DNA of 43,839 nucleotides, taken from the NCBI RefSeq assembly GCF_001870225.1, contig NZ_CP017675.1:2479360-2523198 (forward strand). Direction: 5' to 3'. Source of the stretch: Gloeomargarita lithophora Alchichica-D10 (GTDB taxonomy: Bacteria > Cyanobacteriota > Cyanobacteriia > Gloeomargaritales > Gloeomargaritaceae). Position 1 is the first letter of the stretch. The number at the start of each line of letters is the position of its first letter. This document shows positions 7,530-15,070 of this stretch, one piece after another. The translations under genes and the position numbers were made by a program. Below the pieces are notes generated by a model, which worked only from the letters and a program-made list of their open reading frames with translations, was not told the DNA's origin and made no database searches.

Positions 7530-7805
7530 ATGAGTGAAGATAATAAGGGTATATTGGGCAATGTCGGTAGCTTTGTGAGTGGTCTGGCGGGCAAGGCTGG
7601 CGACGTGGTGGAAAACATCGCCGATCATGTGGAAAACGTGGTCGGGGGTGCAGTGGAAAAGGTCGCCGGGCAGGAGGCAGCAGAAAAAGTGTCTAACGTG
7701 CTGAATACGGATGTGGGTGCCGCCGCAGGTAATGTGGCGGACAAGGTGGGTGATGCCGTTGGCGATTTGCACGAAAAGGTGACCGGTAAGGATAAACCGG
7801 AATAG
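7530..7805 (+). CDS. Small amphipathic helical protein (hypothetical)
   Basis: 91 residues from ATG 7530 with GGAGG eight bases upstream. It is rich in Ala, Val, Gly, Asp and Lys, with no aromatic core: repeated segments such as GKAGDVVENIADHVENVVGG, VEKVAGQEAAEKV and NVADKVGDAVGDLHEKVTG. The 11-residue-like amphipathic pattern resembles LEA-like stress proteins and small Rv0909/CsbD-type helical proteins. There is no signal peptide. It is monocistronic with a strong terminator. A stress or membrane-surface role is only a guess. Confidence 0.75.
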   Translation: MSEDNKGILGNVGSFVSGLAGKAGDVVENIADHVENVVGGAVEKVAGQEAAEKVSNVLNTDVGAAAGNVADKVGDAVGDLHEKVTGKDKPE

Positions 7806-7824
7806 CGATTTAATTAGCAAAAAG

Positions 7825-7866
7825 ACATCGCAGGGAAACCGAAACCAGGTCTGCGGTGTTTTTTTT
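7825..7866 (+). terminator. Rho-independent terminator
   Basis: ACATCGCAG (7825-7833) pairs with CTGCGGTGT (7851-7859), with one G-T pair, followed by eight T. It lies 20 bp after the stop of the small helical protein and before the convergent reductase gene. Confidence 0.8.
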
Positions 7867-7893
7867 AGGTCGAAAAGATTAACCCATTTTGGC

Positions 7894-8838
7894 CTACAAG
7901 GAATAATCCAGTACCGGCCCTATCGGGATAATTTGATTAGGATTGAGTTCAAGTAAACCTGCGTAATACAAACGCTTAACATGGTCAGGACTGCATACTT
8001 CCTTGACCCCCGGTTGTTGATAAAGTACCCGCAAATAACGCCATAAATTCGGGTAATCTACCAAGCGTTTGATATTGCACTTAAACAACCCATGATAGGC
8101 CAAATCAAAACGAAATAACGTGGTGAATAAACACCAGTCCACCAAAGTAATTTCATGCCCACATAAATAGGGCTGTTGAGCTAGAATTTGCTCCCAATAG
8201 TCTAGGGCAACAAAAAGTTCTTTGACCGCCTGTTCGTAAGCCGTTTGTACCGTGGCAAATCCCGCCCGATAGACCCCATTATTGATGGGTTGGTAAATGG
8301 CATCTAAAGTGGCATCAATTTGGGTTCGCAAAGGCTGGGGATAAAAATCTCGCTCCGGGTAAGTAGCAAATTGATTAAATTCCCCATTCAACATCTGGAT
8401 AATTTGCCGAGATTCATTGTTGACAATCGTTTGTGTTTGCTTGTCCCACAGCACTGGAACCGTGACCCGTCCAGTATAACTAGGTTGAGCCTTCACATAA
8501 ACCTGCCAGAGATAATCACAGTGATTTACTTCATCTAAAGTACACCCCGAATAGGAGGAAAATTGCCAGCCATATTCACTAATCACTGGGTTAACAATAG
8601 ATAAACCGATAACTGATTCTAACCCTTTCAAAGTACGCAGTAATACAGTGCGATGCGCCCAAGGACACCCCAGGGAAACGTAGAGATGATAACGCCCCGA
8701 TTCTGCCGGAAAACCGCTGGTGTCTGGGGCGGTAATCCAATCCCGAAATTGGGTTGACATCCGTTGAAACTGCCCCTGCTCGTTATGTTCTGTCCAGTCT
8801 TTTTGCCAGACACCATTCACCAATTGTCCCAGTGCCAT
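7894..8838 (-). CDS. yqjG: Glutathionyl-hydroquinone reductase (GST omega-like, YqjG type)
   Basis: 314 residues. These enzymes remove glutathione from glutathionyl-hydroquinones using a catalytic Cys. It is seen here as Cys58 in SLGCPWAHR, the signature of the family. The rest follows the GST plan: thioredoxin-like N-domain with TVPVLWDKQTQTIVNNESRQ (cis-Pro and Glu-Ser for glutathione binding) and an all-helical C-domain with GHEITLVDWCLFTTLFRFD. Start ATG 8838 is seven bases after GGAGG; ATG 8844 is too close. Length is typical. It is followed on the strand, after a short gap, by nothing else before the convergent helical-protein gene, and lies next to the dioxygenase, which fits quinone detoxification. 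Confidence 0.92.
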   Translation of the reverse strand: MALGQLVNGVWQKDWTEHNEQGQFQRMSTQFRDWITAPDTSGFPAESGRYHLYVSLGCPWAHRTVLLRTLKGLESVIGLSIVNPVISEYGWQFSSYSGCTLDEVNHCDYLWQVYVKAQPSYTGRVTVPVLWDKQTQTIVNNESRQIIQMLNGEFNQFATYPERDFYPQPLRTQIDATLDAIYQPINNGVYRAGFATVQTAYEQAVKELFVALDYWEQILAQQPYLCGHEITLVDWCLFTTLFRFDLAYHGLFKCNIKRLVDYPNLWRYLRVLYQQPGVKEVCSPDHVKRLYYAGLLELNPNQIIPIGPVLDYSL

Positions 8839-8866
8839 AATCATCCCTCCATAAATGAACTAAAAA

Positions 8867-9658
8867 TCAACTAAAACTGTAGGAAGCCATGCTAAAAACC
8901 CCATAGGTGAAACTGCGATGTAAGGGTTTAATTTCTGGGTCATTCCCCCCCGCCCCTAAAGCCACAAACAAAGGCAGTAAATGTTCTGGGCTGGGGTGGT
9001 TGTGTTGCGCATGGGGTGCCAATTGCCCATAATCCAGCAAAGACTGAACTTGGCGATCCATCAACTGCTCGTACACCCAATCGTCAAATTGTTGCGCCCA
9101 AGTCACCGGGGGGGCATCCAAAGGGTAGGTGCCAAAATGAGATAGGTTGTGGGTGAGCGCACCACTGCCCAGAATCAATATCCCTGCGTCCCGCAAAGGA
9201 GCTAAAGCCCGCCCGATTTGCCAATGATAGGTCGGGGATAACCGGGGCTGAATTGCTAATTGGGTCACAGGAATGTCTGCCTGAGGGTACATCAGCATCA
9301 GGGGTGACCAGGCACCATGATCTAACCCCCGGGTCAGATGGGAGGTAGTCGAAACCCCTTGCACATTTAACAGGGTTTGCACCCGCTCTGCCAAGTCCGG
9401 GGCACCAGGAGCCGGGTACTGAAACTGATACAACGCTGGGGCAAACCCACCAAAATCGTGGATGGTGGCCATTTGCACTGCCCTACTCACGGTGGGTACC
9501 AAGGTCAACCAGTGGGCAGAGAGAACCAAAATCCCCGCCGGTCGCCCAAGGGTCTGCCCCAATTGCCTAAGAAAACTGTGCGCCAGACTCGGATGTAATG
9601 CCAAATCCGGGGCACCGTGAGACACAAATACACTGGGCATCCGTACCATTTTTACCAT
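8867..9658 (-). CDS. ygiD: LigB-family extradiol dioxygenase (YgiD/DODA type)
   Basis: 263 residues of the class III extradiol dioxygenase fold used by 4,5-DOPA dioxygenases. Seen: the N-terminal metal motif VFVSHGAPDLAL, LSAHW with a second His, HDFGGFAPALYQFQYPAPG, the LDHGAWSPLMLMYP loop, and a C-terminal GSGALTHNLSHFG. These give the His ligands for a non-haem metal. The product lies 28 bp upstream of the reductase on the same strand, so they may be cotranscribed. It is divergent from the TetR gene with a 118-bp gap. The natural substrate is unknown. Starts at 9649 or 9640 are possible, as no strong ribosome site is seen. Confidence 0.88.
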   Translation of the reverse strand: MVKMVRMPSVFVSHGAPDLALHPSLAHSFLRQLGQTLGRPAGILVLSAHWLTLVPTVSRAVQMATIHDFGGFAPALYQFQYPAPGAPDLAERVQTLLNVQGVSTTSHLTRGLDHGAWSPLMLMYPQADIPVTQLAIQPRLSPTYHWQIGRALAPLRDAGILILGSGALTHNLSHFGTYPLDAPPVTWAQQFDDWVYEQLMDRQVQSLLDYGQLAPHAQHNHPSPEHLLPLFVALGAGGNDPEIKPLHRSFTYGVFSMASYSFS

Positions 9659-9740
9659 TTAGTAGGTAGTAAATTTATTATGCCCTAGGAACATAAAAAT
9701 GGCAATGTAGAGCGATTTTGCGGGAAATATTCCCAACCCC

Positions 9741-9770
9741 TTGACATATCTAGCTACCTATAGATAGGAT
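9741..9770 (+). promoter_or_regulatory. Promoter/operator of the TetR gene
   Basis: TTGACA (9741-9746) and TAGGAT (9765-9770) are spaced 18 bp. A TATCTA/TAGATA inverted repeat (9747-9752, 9761-9766) fills the spacer, a good position for a repressor. The expected transcription start falls at about the ATG (9777), and no clear Shine-Dalgarno precedes it, so the mRNA may be leaderless. CTACCTA occurs here (9754-9760) and again just before the divergent dioxygenase (minus strand, about 9670-9664). Confidence 0.65.
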
Positions 9771-9776
9771 AAAGTC

Positions 9777-10361
9777 ATGCAACCCACGGACACCAAAACC
9801 CAAATCCTCGATGTGGCTCAAGACCTGATCCAACGGTTGGGGGTGAATGGTATGAGCTATCAGGATATTAGTGCCGTCGTGGGGATTCGCAAGGCCAGTA
9901 TCCATACCCATTTTCCCCGCAAGGAGGATTTGGTAACGGCATTGCTGGTGCGTTATCGGGAGCGGTTTTTGCGGATCGTGGATGGGATTTTAGCTTCGGG
10001 TGATGAACCAGAAGTCAAACTCCGCCGTTACTGCGGTCTGTACGAAGCCACCCTGAGCAGTGGCAACCGGAACAAGGTCTGTCTGTACGCCATGTTGGGT
10101 GCGGAATTAAATGTGCTCAATAGTCCATTGGTTGTCCAGATTCAGCAGTTTTATCGGGATAATGAGGACCGGTTGGTACACCTGCTTACGGAGGGCAAAC
10201 AACGGGGGGATTTTCGCTTCCCTGGGGATGTGGACACGATGGCCACTTTGGTCTTTGGGTCACTCGAAGGGGAAATGCTGATCGCCCGGGCGCACGGGGG
10301 GGCAGAACGATTCCATCAGGTGGTGGAGCAGTTGCTCCGATTGATTAAAGGACACCTCTAA
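9777..10361 (+). CDS. TetR/AcrR family transcriptional regulator
   Basis: 194 residues. The N-terminal helix-turn-helix is clear: TQILDVAQDLIQRLGVNGMS, YQDISAVVGIRKASIHTHFP and RKEDLVTALL. The C-terminal helical ligand domain contains an SSGNRNKVCLYAML segment seen in TetR proteins near detoxification genes. Divergent placement suggests control of the dioxygenase and reductase and of itself. The last codons (GGA-CAC-CTC-TAA) lie inside the left end of a family B element, so the C-terminus and stop codon are supplied by the insertion. Without the element the tail would read about LING-stop, so function is probably intact. Confidence 0.9.
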   Translation: MQPTDTKTQILDVAQDLIQRLGVNGMSYQDISAVVGIRKASIHTHFPRKEDLVTALLVRYRERFLRIVDGILASGDEPEVKLRRYCGLYEATLSSGNRNKVCLYAMLGAELNVLNSPLVVQIQQFYRDNEDRLVHLLTEGKQRGDFRFPGDVDTMATLVFGSLEGEMLIARAHGGAERFHQVVEQLLRLIKGHL

Positions 10362-10460
10362 AAATCGGTCGCCGGGGCACCACCCCCGTCCCTGGTTCTC
10401 GGCAATACCGGTATTCCAGCGAAATAACTTTCTGCTGGTTCAAATGAGTAGAGGTGTCCT
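10349..10460. mobile_element. Family B miniature element, 112 bp
   Basis: AGGACACCTCT (10349-10359) and AGAGGTGTCCT (10450-10460) are perfect inverted repeats. Inside is the shared core (GGTCGCCGGGGCACC...CTGGTTCTC). The left end overlaps the 3' end of the TetR gene and provides its stop. The first 32 bases are nearly identical to the left end of the chimeric block at 33479. Confidence 0.88.
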
Positions 10461-10519
10461 AATGGCTGATTCAGGTTGTTTTTTTGTTAATATAACATCC
10501 AACTAGAAGGAAGGAAATC

Positions 10520-11203
10520 ATGGCTAAGATCGGTGTTTTAGGCACGGGACGAATGGGGGTACGGTTGGCGCAGATGTTTGCCCAGGTCGGGCATTCGGTG
10601 ACTTTGGGTTCTCGCACACCCCAACGGGCGGAGCAGATTGCCGAGGCATTGGGTTTATCCAACCTCAGGGCAGGGGAATATCGGGAGGCGGCTCAGGCAG
10701 AGGTGATTGTTCCGGCGATGTTTTTGCGCGATGGGATGTTGGACATCCTCGAACCGTTGCGCCAGGATTTTGACCACAAGGTGTATCTGGACATTTCTAA
10801 CCCGTTCAATGACACCTACACGGATTTTATTTTGCCCTGGGATACCAGTGGGGCGGAGCATATTCAGCATCGGTTCCCCAAAACTCGGGTGGTGGGAGCG
10901 TTCAAAAATGTCTGGTGGGAAGTGTTTGATGCCCCCTATTTTGGCGAAACCCTCAGCGATGTCTTTGTGGTCAGTGATGACGAGGAAGCCAAAAGAATAA
11001 TCTTAGATTTGGGGAAAAATACGCCCTTTTGTTACATAGATGCGGGACGTTTATGCAATGCCCGGACGATTGAACGCATGACCCTTTTAAGTGGGGAATT
11101 GGGGTTACGTTATGGGTATTTTCCTCGGATGAACTACAAATTTTTGGGGGAAACCTGGAAGGTGGGGAAACAGGATCGTTTGGGGCATTTATTGGCTCAG
11201 TAA
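10520..11203 (+). CDS. F420-type NADP oxidoreductase family protein
   Basis: 227 residues starting MAKIGVLGTGRMGVRLAQMF, an NADP-type Rossmann motif (GxGxMG) with GSRTPQRAEQ, where the Ser-Arg pair suits NADP phosphate binding. The family (NADP oxidoreductase, coenzyme F420-dependent-like) includes enzymes that use other acceptors, and cyanobacteria do use F420 in photolyases. Later motifs are VYLDISNPFND and VVGAFKNVWWEV. ATG 10520 follows GGAAGGAAATC. It is probably the first gene of a small run with the next two or three genes. The substrate cannot be told from sequence. Confidence 0.85.
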   Translation: MAKIGVLGTGRMGVRLAQMFAQVGHSVTLGSRTPQRAEQIAEALGLSNLRAGEYREAAQAEVIVPAMFLRDGMLDILEPLRQDFDHKVYLDISNPFNDTYTDFILPWDTSGAEHIQHRFPKTRVVGAFKNVWWEVFDAPYFGETLSDVFVVSDDEEAKRIILDLGKNTPFCYIDAGRLCNARTIERMTLLSGELGLRYGYFPRMNYKFLGETWKVGKQDRLGHLLAQ

Positions 11204-11224
11204 ATTTTAGTAGGAGATGGGCAG

Positions 11225-11515
11225 ATGCAGTGCCATGAATGTTGGTCATTGATGGGTTTAGAACGGGAGGCATTTGCTGAGAATTTACGCCGGGAATTGC
11301 CTGCTCATCAGGAGAATTGGACGGCTAATCTCAGTCAATTTCTCCAAACCCAATGGCAGTCCTATCGCTTAGCAATAGTCGTCAGTGCTTTGATGATCAC
11401 ACTCAATCATGGCACCGCTCTGGTACGAGGTCAAATGACCAAACAACGTTGGTTATCCCTGGCACTTGGATTTATGGTGCCCCTGGTGGTCAATCGTTAT
11501 CAGCCTCGGCGGTGA
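11225..11515 (+). CDS. NrtS-like small membrane protein
   Basis: 96 residues. After a soluble N-terminal part of about 45 residues come two membrane helices, YRLAIVVSALMITLNHGTAL and WLSLALGFMVPLVV, ending NRYQPRR. The pattern of helix 1 ending in N-H-G, a short loop, then a second helix with V-P and a Tyr near the end is that of NrtS, a small nitrate/nitrite transporter in some cyanobacteria. AGGAG precedes the start. The N-terminal extension is longer than I expect, and no nitrate genes are near, so the function is uncertain. It follows the oxidoreductase by 21 bp and is likely cotranscribed. Confidence 0.6.
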   Translation: MQCHECWSLMGLEREAFAENLRRELPAHQENWTANLSQFLQTQWQSYRLAIVVSALMITLNHGTALVRGQMTKQRWLSLALGFMVPLVVNRYQPRR

Positions 11516-11612
11516 CCTCTATGACATGGGCTGTGGGGGTTAAAATCTGTTATTGATTTATTGCCCCACAAAAACCTGGTTTACATTTCGCTTACCCAAA
11601 GGAGATACAATC

Positions 11613-12212
11613 ATGATCAAGTTGTACGGTCACGAACTTTCTGGTAATAGTTACAAAGTGCGTTTGTTCTTAGAAATTTTGCAAATTTCCTACGAATGGA
11701 TTAACGTTGATCTGATGCAATCTGCCCACAAATCCCCCACTTATCTAGCCATCAATCCCTTTGGTCAGGTACCCACATTAGTGGATGGGGAATTACAGCT
11801 AGGCGATGCTCAAGCAATTTTAGTCTATTTAGCCCGCCAGTATGGTGGGGATGGGTGGTTGCCCAGAGAACCCGTCGCTTTAGCCCAAGTGATCCGTTGG
11901 TTATCCATCACGGCAGGAGAGGTGCGTCAGGGGCCAGAAAGTGCCCGTTTGTACCATTTATTCGGCGTAACGAGTATTAACATCGAACGTGCCTACCAAC
12001 GCTCACAGTTTATTCTCACCCAACTTGATCAGCATCTAAAAACCCATTCTTGGTTGGAGATGGCACATCCTACTATTGCCGATATTGCCATCTTTCCCTA
12101 CGTGGCGTTGGCGCGGGATGGTCAGGTAAACTTGGATGATTACCCCCACATTTTAACCTGGATTGAACGGGTGAAACAACTTCCAAATTTTACGCCCATG
12201 ACGGGGATTTAA
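11613..12212 (+). CDS. Glutathione S-transferase family protein
   Basis: 199 residues from ATG 11613, which has AAAGGAG eight bases upstream; an in-frame upstream start at 11553 would add an unrelated leader. The N-domain begins MIKLYGHELSGNSYKVRLFL with a Ser in the active-site position (ELSGNSYKV), then NPFGQVPTLVDGELQLGDAQ, the cis-Pro and Asp/Glu-Ser-like glutathione site. The C-domain is helical with HPTIADIAIFPYVALA, the usual GST N-capping box. It probably conjugates or reduces small electrophiles. It is the second GST-fold protein in 4 kb, which suggests a shared detoxification role. Confidence 0.88.
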   Translation: MIKLYGHELSGNSYKVRLFLEILQISYEWINVDLMQSAHKSPTYLAINPFGQVPTLVDGELQLGDAQAILVYLARQYGGDGWLPREPVALAQVIRWLSITAGEVRQGPESARLYHLFGVTSINIERAYQRSQFILTQLDQHLKTHSWLEMAHPTIADIAIFPYVALARDGQVNLDDYPHILTWIERVKQLPNFTPMTGI

Positions 12213-12244
12213 CCACAACAAACTAGCTGGGTTACACTTATCTC

Positions 12245-12281
12245 AAGGGATTATAATTTTGTAATCCCTTAGGATTGCTAT
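12245..12281. repeat. Perfect 9-bp hairpin followed by a solo family A end
   Basis: AAGGGATTA (12245-12253) and TAATCCCTT (12262-12270) form a perfect stem with an 8-base loop after the GST stop, but without a U-run. Directly after it, AGGATTGCTATAG carries one family A terminal repeat with no partner, probably a relic of a lost element. Confidence 0.55.
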
Positions 12282-12316
12282 AGAATAATATCCACCTTAG
12301 GCAAGTTTGTGAGGTA

Positions 12317-13288
12317 ATGATGGCGATACCGGGTTGGCAACGGCCAGAGTCCCCTTTTCATGCTGGAGAACAAGCCATTCATGCCCGGTTGGGAACCCAG
12401 GATATGGTAGAACAACAGGGACGGCGATTTATCCGGGAATCTATGCCCGCACAGCATCAACAATTCTTTGCCCAATTACCCTATTTATTGGTTGGCACAG
12501 TGGATTGGGAGGGCAATCCTTGGGCTTCGATTTTAGTGGGTCAACCAGGGTTTTTAGTTCCCTTAGATGCCCAACATTTACGGGTGAATTCCCAGCCGTT
12601 GTTTGGTGATCCACTCCACAATAATTTAACCGTGGGAGCCGATATTGGCTTACTGGGAATTGAATTGCAAACCCGCAGGCGCAATCGTTTGAATGGCACG
12701 ATCATCAACCAAGATGCCGATGGTTTTACTGTCCAAGTGCGGCAAAGTTTTGGTAACTGTCCCAAGTACATTCAAGCCCGTACCTGGCAACTGGAATCCT
12801 GGGATGTGACCATTCCCAAACCCCTGCGAAATTTTAGCCAGTTTGAAGCTCTGGAACAGGCGTTTATTTCCCAGTCGGACACCTTTTTTATTGCCACAGC
12901 GTACCAAGACCCGTCCGCACCAGCAACTACGGGGGTGGATGTTTCCCATCGGGGGGGTAAACCGGGGTTTATCAGAGTAGATGATGACCGAATTTTGACG
13001 GTGCCAGACTTCTCCGGCAACTGTATGTTTAACACCTTTGGTAACTTGGAATTGAACCCCAGAGCCGGTTTGATTTTCATTGACTTTGGAGCGGGGGATA
13101 TTCTCTATTTGACTGGTAATGCTTGGGTGGTTTGGGAGGGCGAAGTAATAAGTCAATACCCTGGGGCAGAACGATTATTTCACTTTGAATTAACCCAAGG
13201 GATTCACATGGCTCAAAGTTTACCCCTGCGTGGGTCGGAACCGGAATTTTCCCCATTTTTAGCGGGTTTGGGAGCGTGGGTATCTTGA
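12317..13288 (+). CDS. PPOX-type (pyridoxamine phosphate oxidase-like) flavoprotein
   Basis: 323 residues. It begins WQRPESPFHAGEQAIHARLG then MPAQHQQFFAQLPYLLVGTV and DWEGNPWASILVGQPGFLVP, the split-barrel FMN-binding fold of the PNPOx-like superfamily. A second half repeats the fold features (SDTFFIATAYQD, DVSHRGGKPGFIRVDD, GNCMFNTFGNLELNPRAGLI). Some relatives have a C-terminal ferredoxin domain; none is present here. The ATG-ATG start at 12317 has GAGG very close by, so translation start is a little uncertain. It is the last gene of the redox run. Cofactor and reaction are inferred from the fold. Confidence 0.82.
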   Translation: MMAIPGWQRPESPFHAGEQAIHARLGTQDMVEQQGRRFIRESMPAQHQQFFAQLPYLLVGTVDWEGNPWASILVGQPGFLVPLDAQHLRVNSQPLFGDPLHNNLTVGADIGLLGIELQTRRRNRLNGTIINQDADGFTVQVRQSFGNCPKYIQARTWQLESWDVTIPKPLRNFSQFEALEQAFISQSDTFFIATAYQDPSAPATTGVDVSHRGGKPGFIRVDDDRILTVPDFSGNCMFNTFGNLELNPRAGLIFIDFGAGDILYLTGNAWVVWEGEVISQYPGAERLFHFELTQGIHMAQSLPLRGSEPEFSPFLAGLGAWVS

Positions 13289-13385
13289 CTCGGTGGCTTG
13301 GTAAGCGGTTATGCGGATTTTTCCCTGGGGGGTGGGACATCATCCCTTAAGATAGAGTTAAGAACCAATTACGGATCGGTACTCG

Positions 13386-14996
13386 GTGACAGAATCCCTG
13401 GTTTTAGCGGCCATAGATGTTGGTACCAACTCGATTCACATGGTGGTGGTGCGGATTCAGCCTCAGATTCCGGCGTTCACCGTCATTGCCCGTGAGAAGG
13501 AAACCGTGCGCCTGGGGGAACGCTGTCCCCAAACCGGCAACCTGATCCCAGAGGCGATGGCACGGGCATTGGAGGCTTTGCAACGCTGTTTGACCCTCTC
13601 CCAAATCCACCAGGCGGCAGTCACCATTGCCGTTGCCACCAGTGCGGTGCGAGAAGCCCCCAACGGCACGGAATTTCTGCAACGGGTCGCCGCTGAAACC
13701 GGGTTAATCATTGACTTGATTGCCGGGGTGGAGGAAGCTCGCTGTATCTATCTGGGTGTCCTGTCCGGCATGGAACTGCACCGGCAACCCCATGTGGTGA
13801 TTGACATCGGCGGCGGTTCCACGGAATTGATTTTGGGGGACGGGAGTGAACCGCAGTATCTTAGCAGTACAAAAGTTGGTGCGGTGCGGCTCACCCAGGA
13901 AATGATCACCACCGACCCGATTAGTAATGCGGAGTACGACTGGTTACGGGCGTATTTACAGGGGATGTTGGAATGGCCGACCCACGACCTGCGCCAAAAG
14001 TTGTGCCGCCAAACCGTCCCGATGATTGGCACCTCTGGCACCATTGAAGCCCTGTTTCTGCTCCATGCTCAGATTAGCGGTTCCCCACCACCACAACCGT
14101 TGCAGGGGCAAAAATTAACCCGCAGTCAGATACAAAATTTAGTACAAAAACTCCGCAGTTTGAATGACCAACAACGGCGGGAGCAACTGCATTTACCCCC
14201 CAAACGCTCGGAAATCATTTTGGCCGGAGCGATGATTCTCCAAGAAACCATGCAACTGCTCAATTGCGATCAAATTATCTACTGTGAACGGGCATTGCGG
14301 GAAGGGATTATTGTCAATTGGATGATCAATCATGGCTTAATTGCTGATCATTTGCGTTATCAAAGTTCCGTGCGGCAACGCAGTGTTTACAAACTGGCGG
14401 ATAAATACCGGGTTCGTTTAGAGCATGGGAAACAGGTGGCGGCGTTGGCCTTAGAATTATTTGACCAAACCCAAGGTGAATTGCATCCAGGCAATGCGTT
14501 GGAACGGGAGTATTTGTGGGGGGCGGCGATTTTGCACAATTGCGGTCATTTTATTAGCCATGATGCCCATCATAAACATTCCTACTATTTAATTCGGTAT
14601 GGGGAATTATTGGGTTATACGGAAAATGAAATCGAAATCATTGCCCACATTGCCCGCTACCATCGCAAAAGTCCCCCCAAACGGAAACATGAAGCCTACG
14701 GTGCCCTAGATAAAACCAGTCGCACAATGGTGGAACGGTTAAGCGCATTTTTACGGATTGCTGTGGCCTTAGACCGCCGCCAAATTGGGGCGATTCATCA
14801 TTTGGAATGTCGGCTAGAACATCCCGATTTGCACCTGTACTTATACCCACAAAAACCCGAAGATGATTGTACTTTAGAACTCTGGAATTTAAGTTATAAA
14901 AAGACTTTTTTTGAATCGCTTTTCAATCTCCAAGTCCAGTCCCATTTGGCAACCAGAAAAACCACGAAAAAGAAAAAAATATCCGCAGGTTCTTAA
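13386..14996 (+). CDS. ppx: Ppx/GppA exopolyphosphatase family
   Basis: 536 residues. Two actin-like ATPase-fold domains (about 5-310) carry AAIDVGTNSIHMVVVRI and DIGGGSTELILGDG, the phosphate-binding loops of Ppx/GppA enzymes that release phosphate from polyphosphate or pppGpp. The C-terminal part (about 325-520) is an HD-like helical domain with LHNCGHFISHDAHHKHSYYL, where the usual Asp after the first His is Asn, as in many cyanobacterial homologues. Start is GTG 13386 with no strong ribosome site. It is monocistronic by spacing. Whether it prefers polyphosphate or pppGpp cannot be told. Confidence 0.92.
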   Translation: MTESLVLAAIDVGTNSIHMVVVRIQPQIPAFTVIAREKETVRLGERCPQTGNLIPEAMARALEALQRCLTLSQIHQAAVTIAVATSAVREAPNGTEFLQRVAAETGLIIDLIAGVEEARCIYLGVLSGMELHRQPHVVIDIGGGSTELILGDGSEPQYLSSTKVGAVRLTQEMITTDPISNAEYDWLRAYLQGMLEWPTHDLRQKLCRQTVPMIGTSGTIEALFLLHAQISGSPPPQPLQGQKLTRSQIQNLVQKLRSLNDQQRREQLHLPPKRSEIILAGAMILQETMQLLNCDQIIYCERALREGIIVNWMINHGLIADHLRYQSSVRQRSVYKLADKYRVRLEHGKQVAALALELFDQTQGELHPGNALEREYLWGAAILHNCGHFISHDAHHKHSYYLIRYGELLGYTENEIEIIAHIARYHRKSPPKRKHEAYGALDKTSRTMVERLSAFLRIAVALDRRQIGAIHHLECRLEHPDLHLYLYPQKPEDDCTLELWNLSYKKTFFESLFNLQVQSHLATRKTTKKKKISAGS

Positions 14997-15070
14997 ATTT
15001 TTACCCTGGTTAGGCGGTTTGGGCTGTCCAGATTCCTATAATTAAGGGTGTTGGATCAAGGATTATTACC

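Noticed and set aside
10430-10460. tRNA-like GGTTCAAAT stretch
   Set aside because: The T-arm-like bases lie in the family B element, and no cloverleaf or acceptor stem can be formed around them.
11553-11612. N-terminal extension of the GST (starting MIYCPTKTWF)
   Set aside because: A strong ribosome site (AAAGGAG) precedes ATG 11613, where the GST fold begins; the extension is unrelated to the family.
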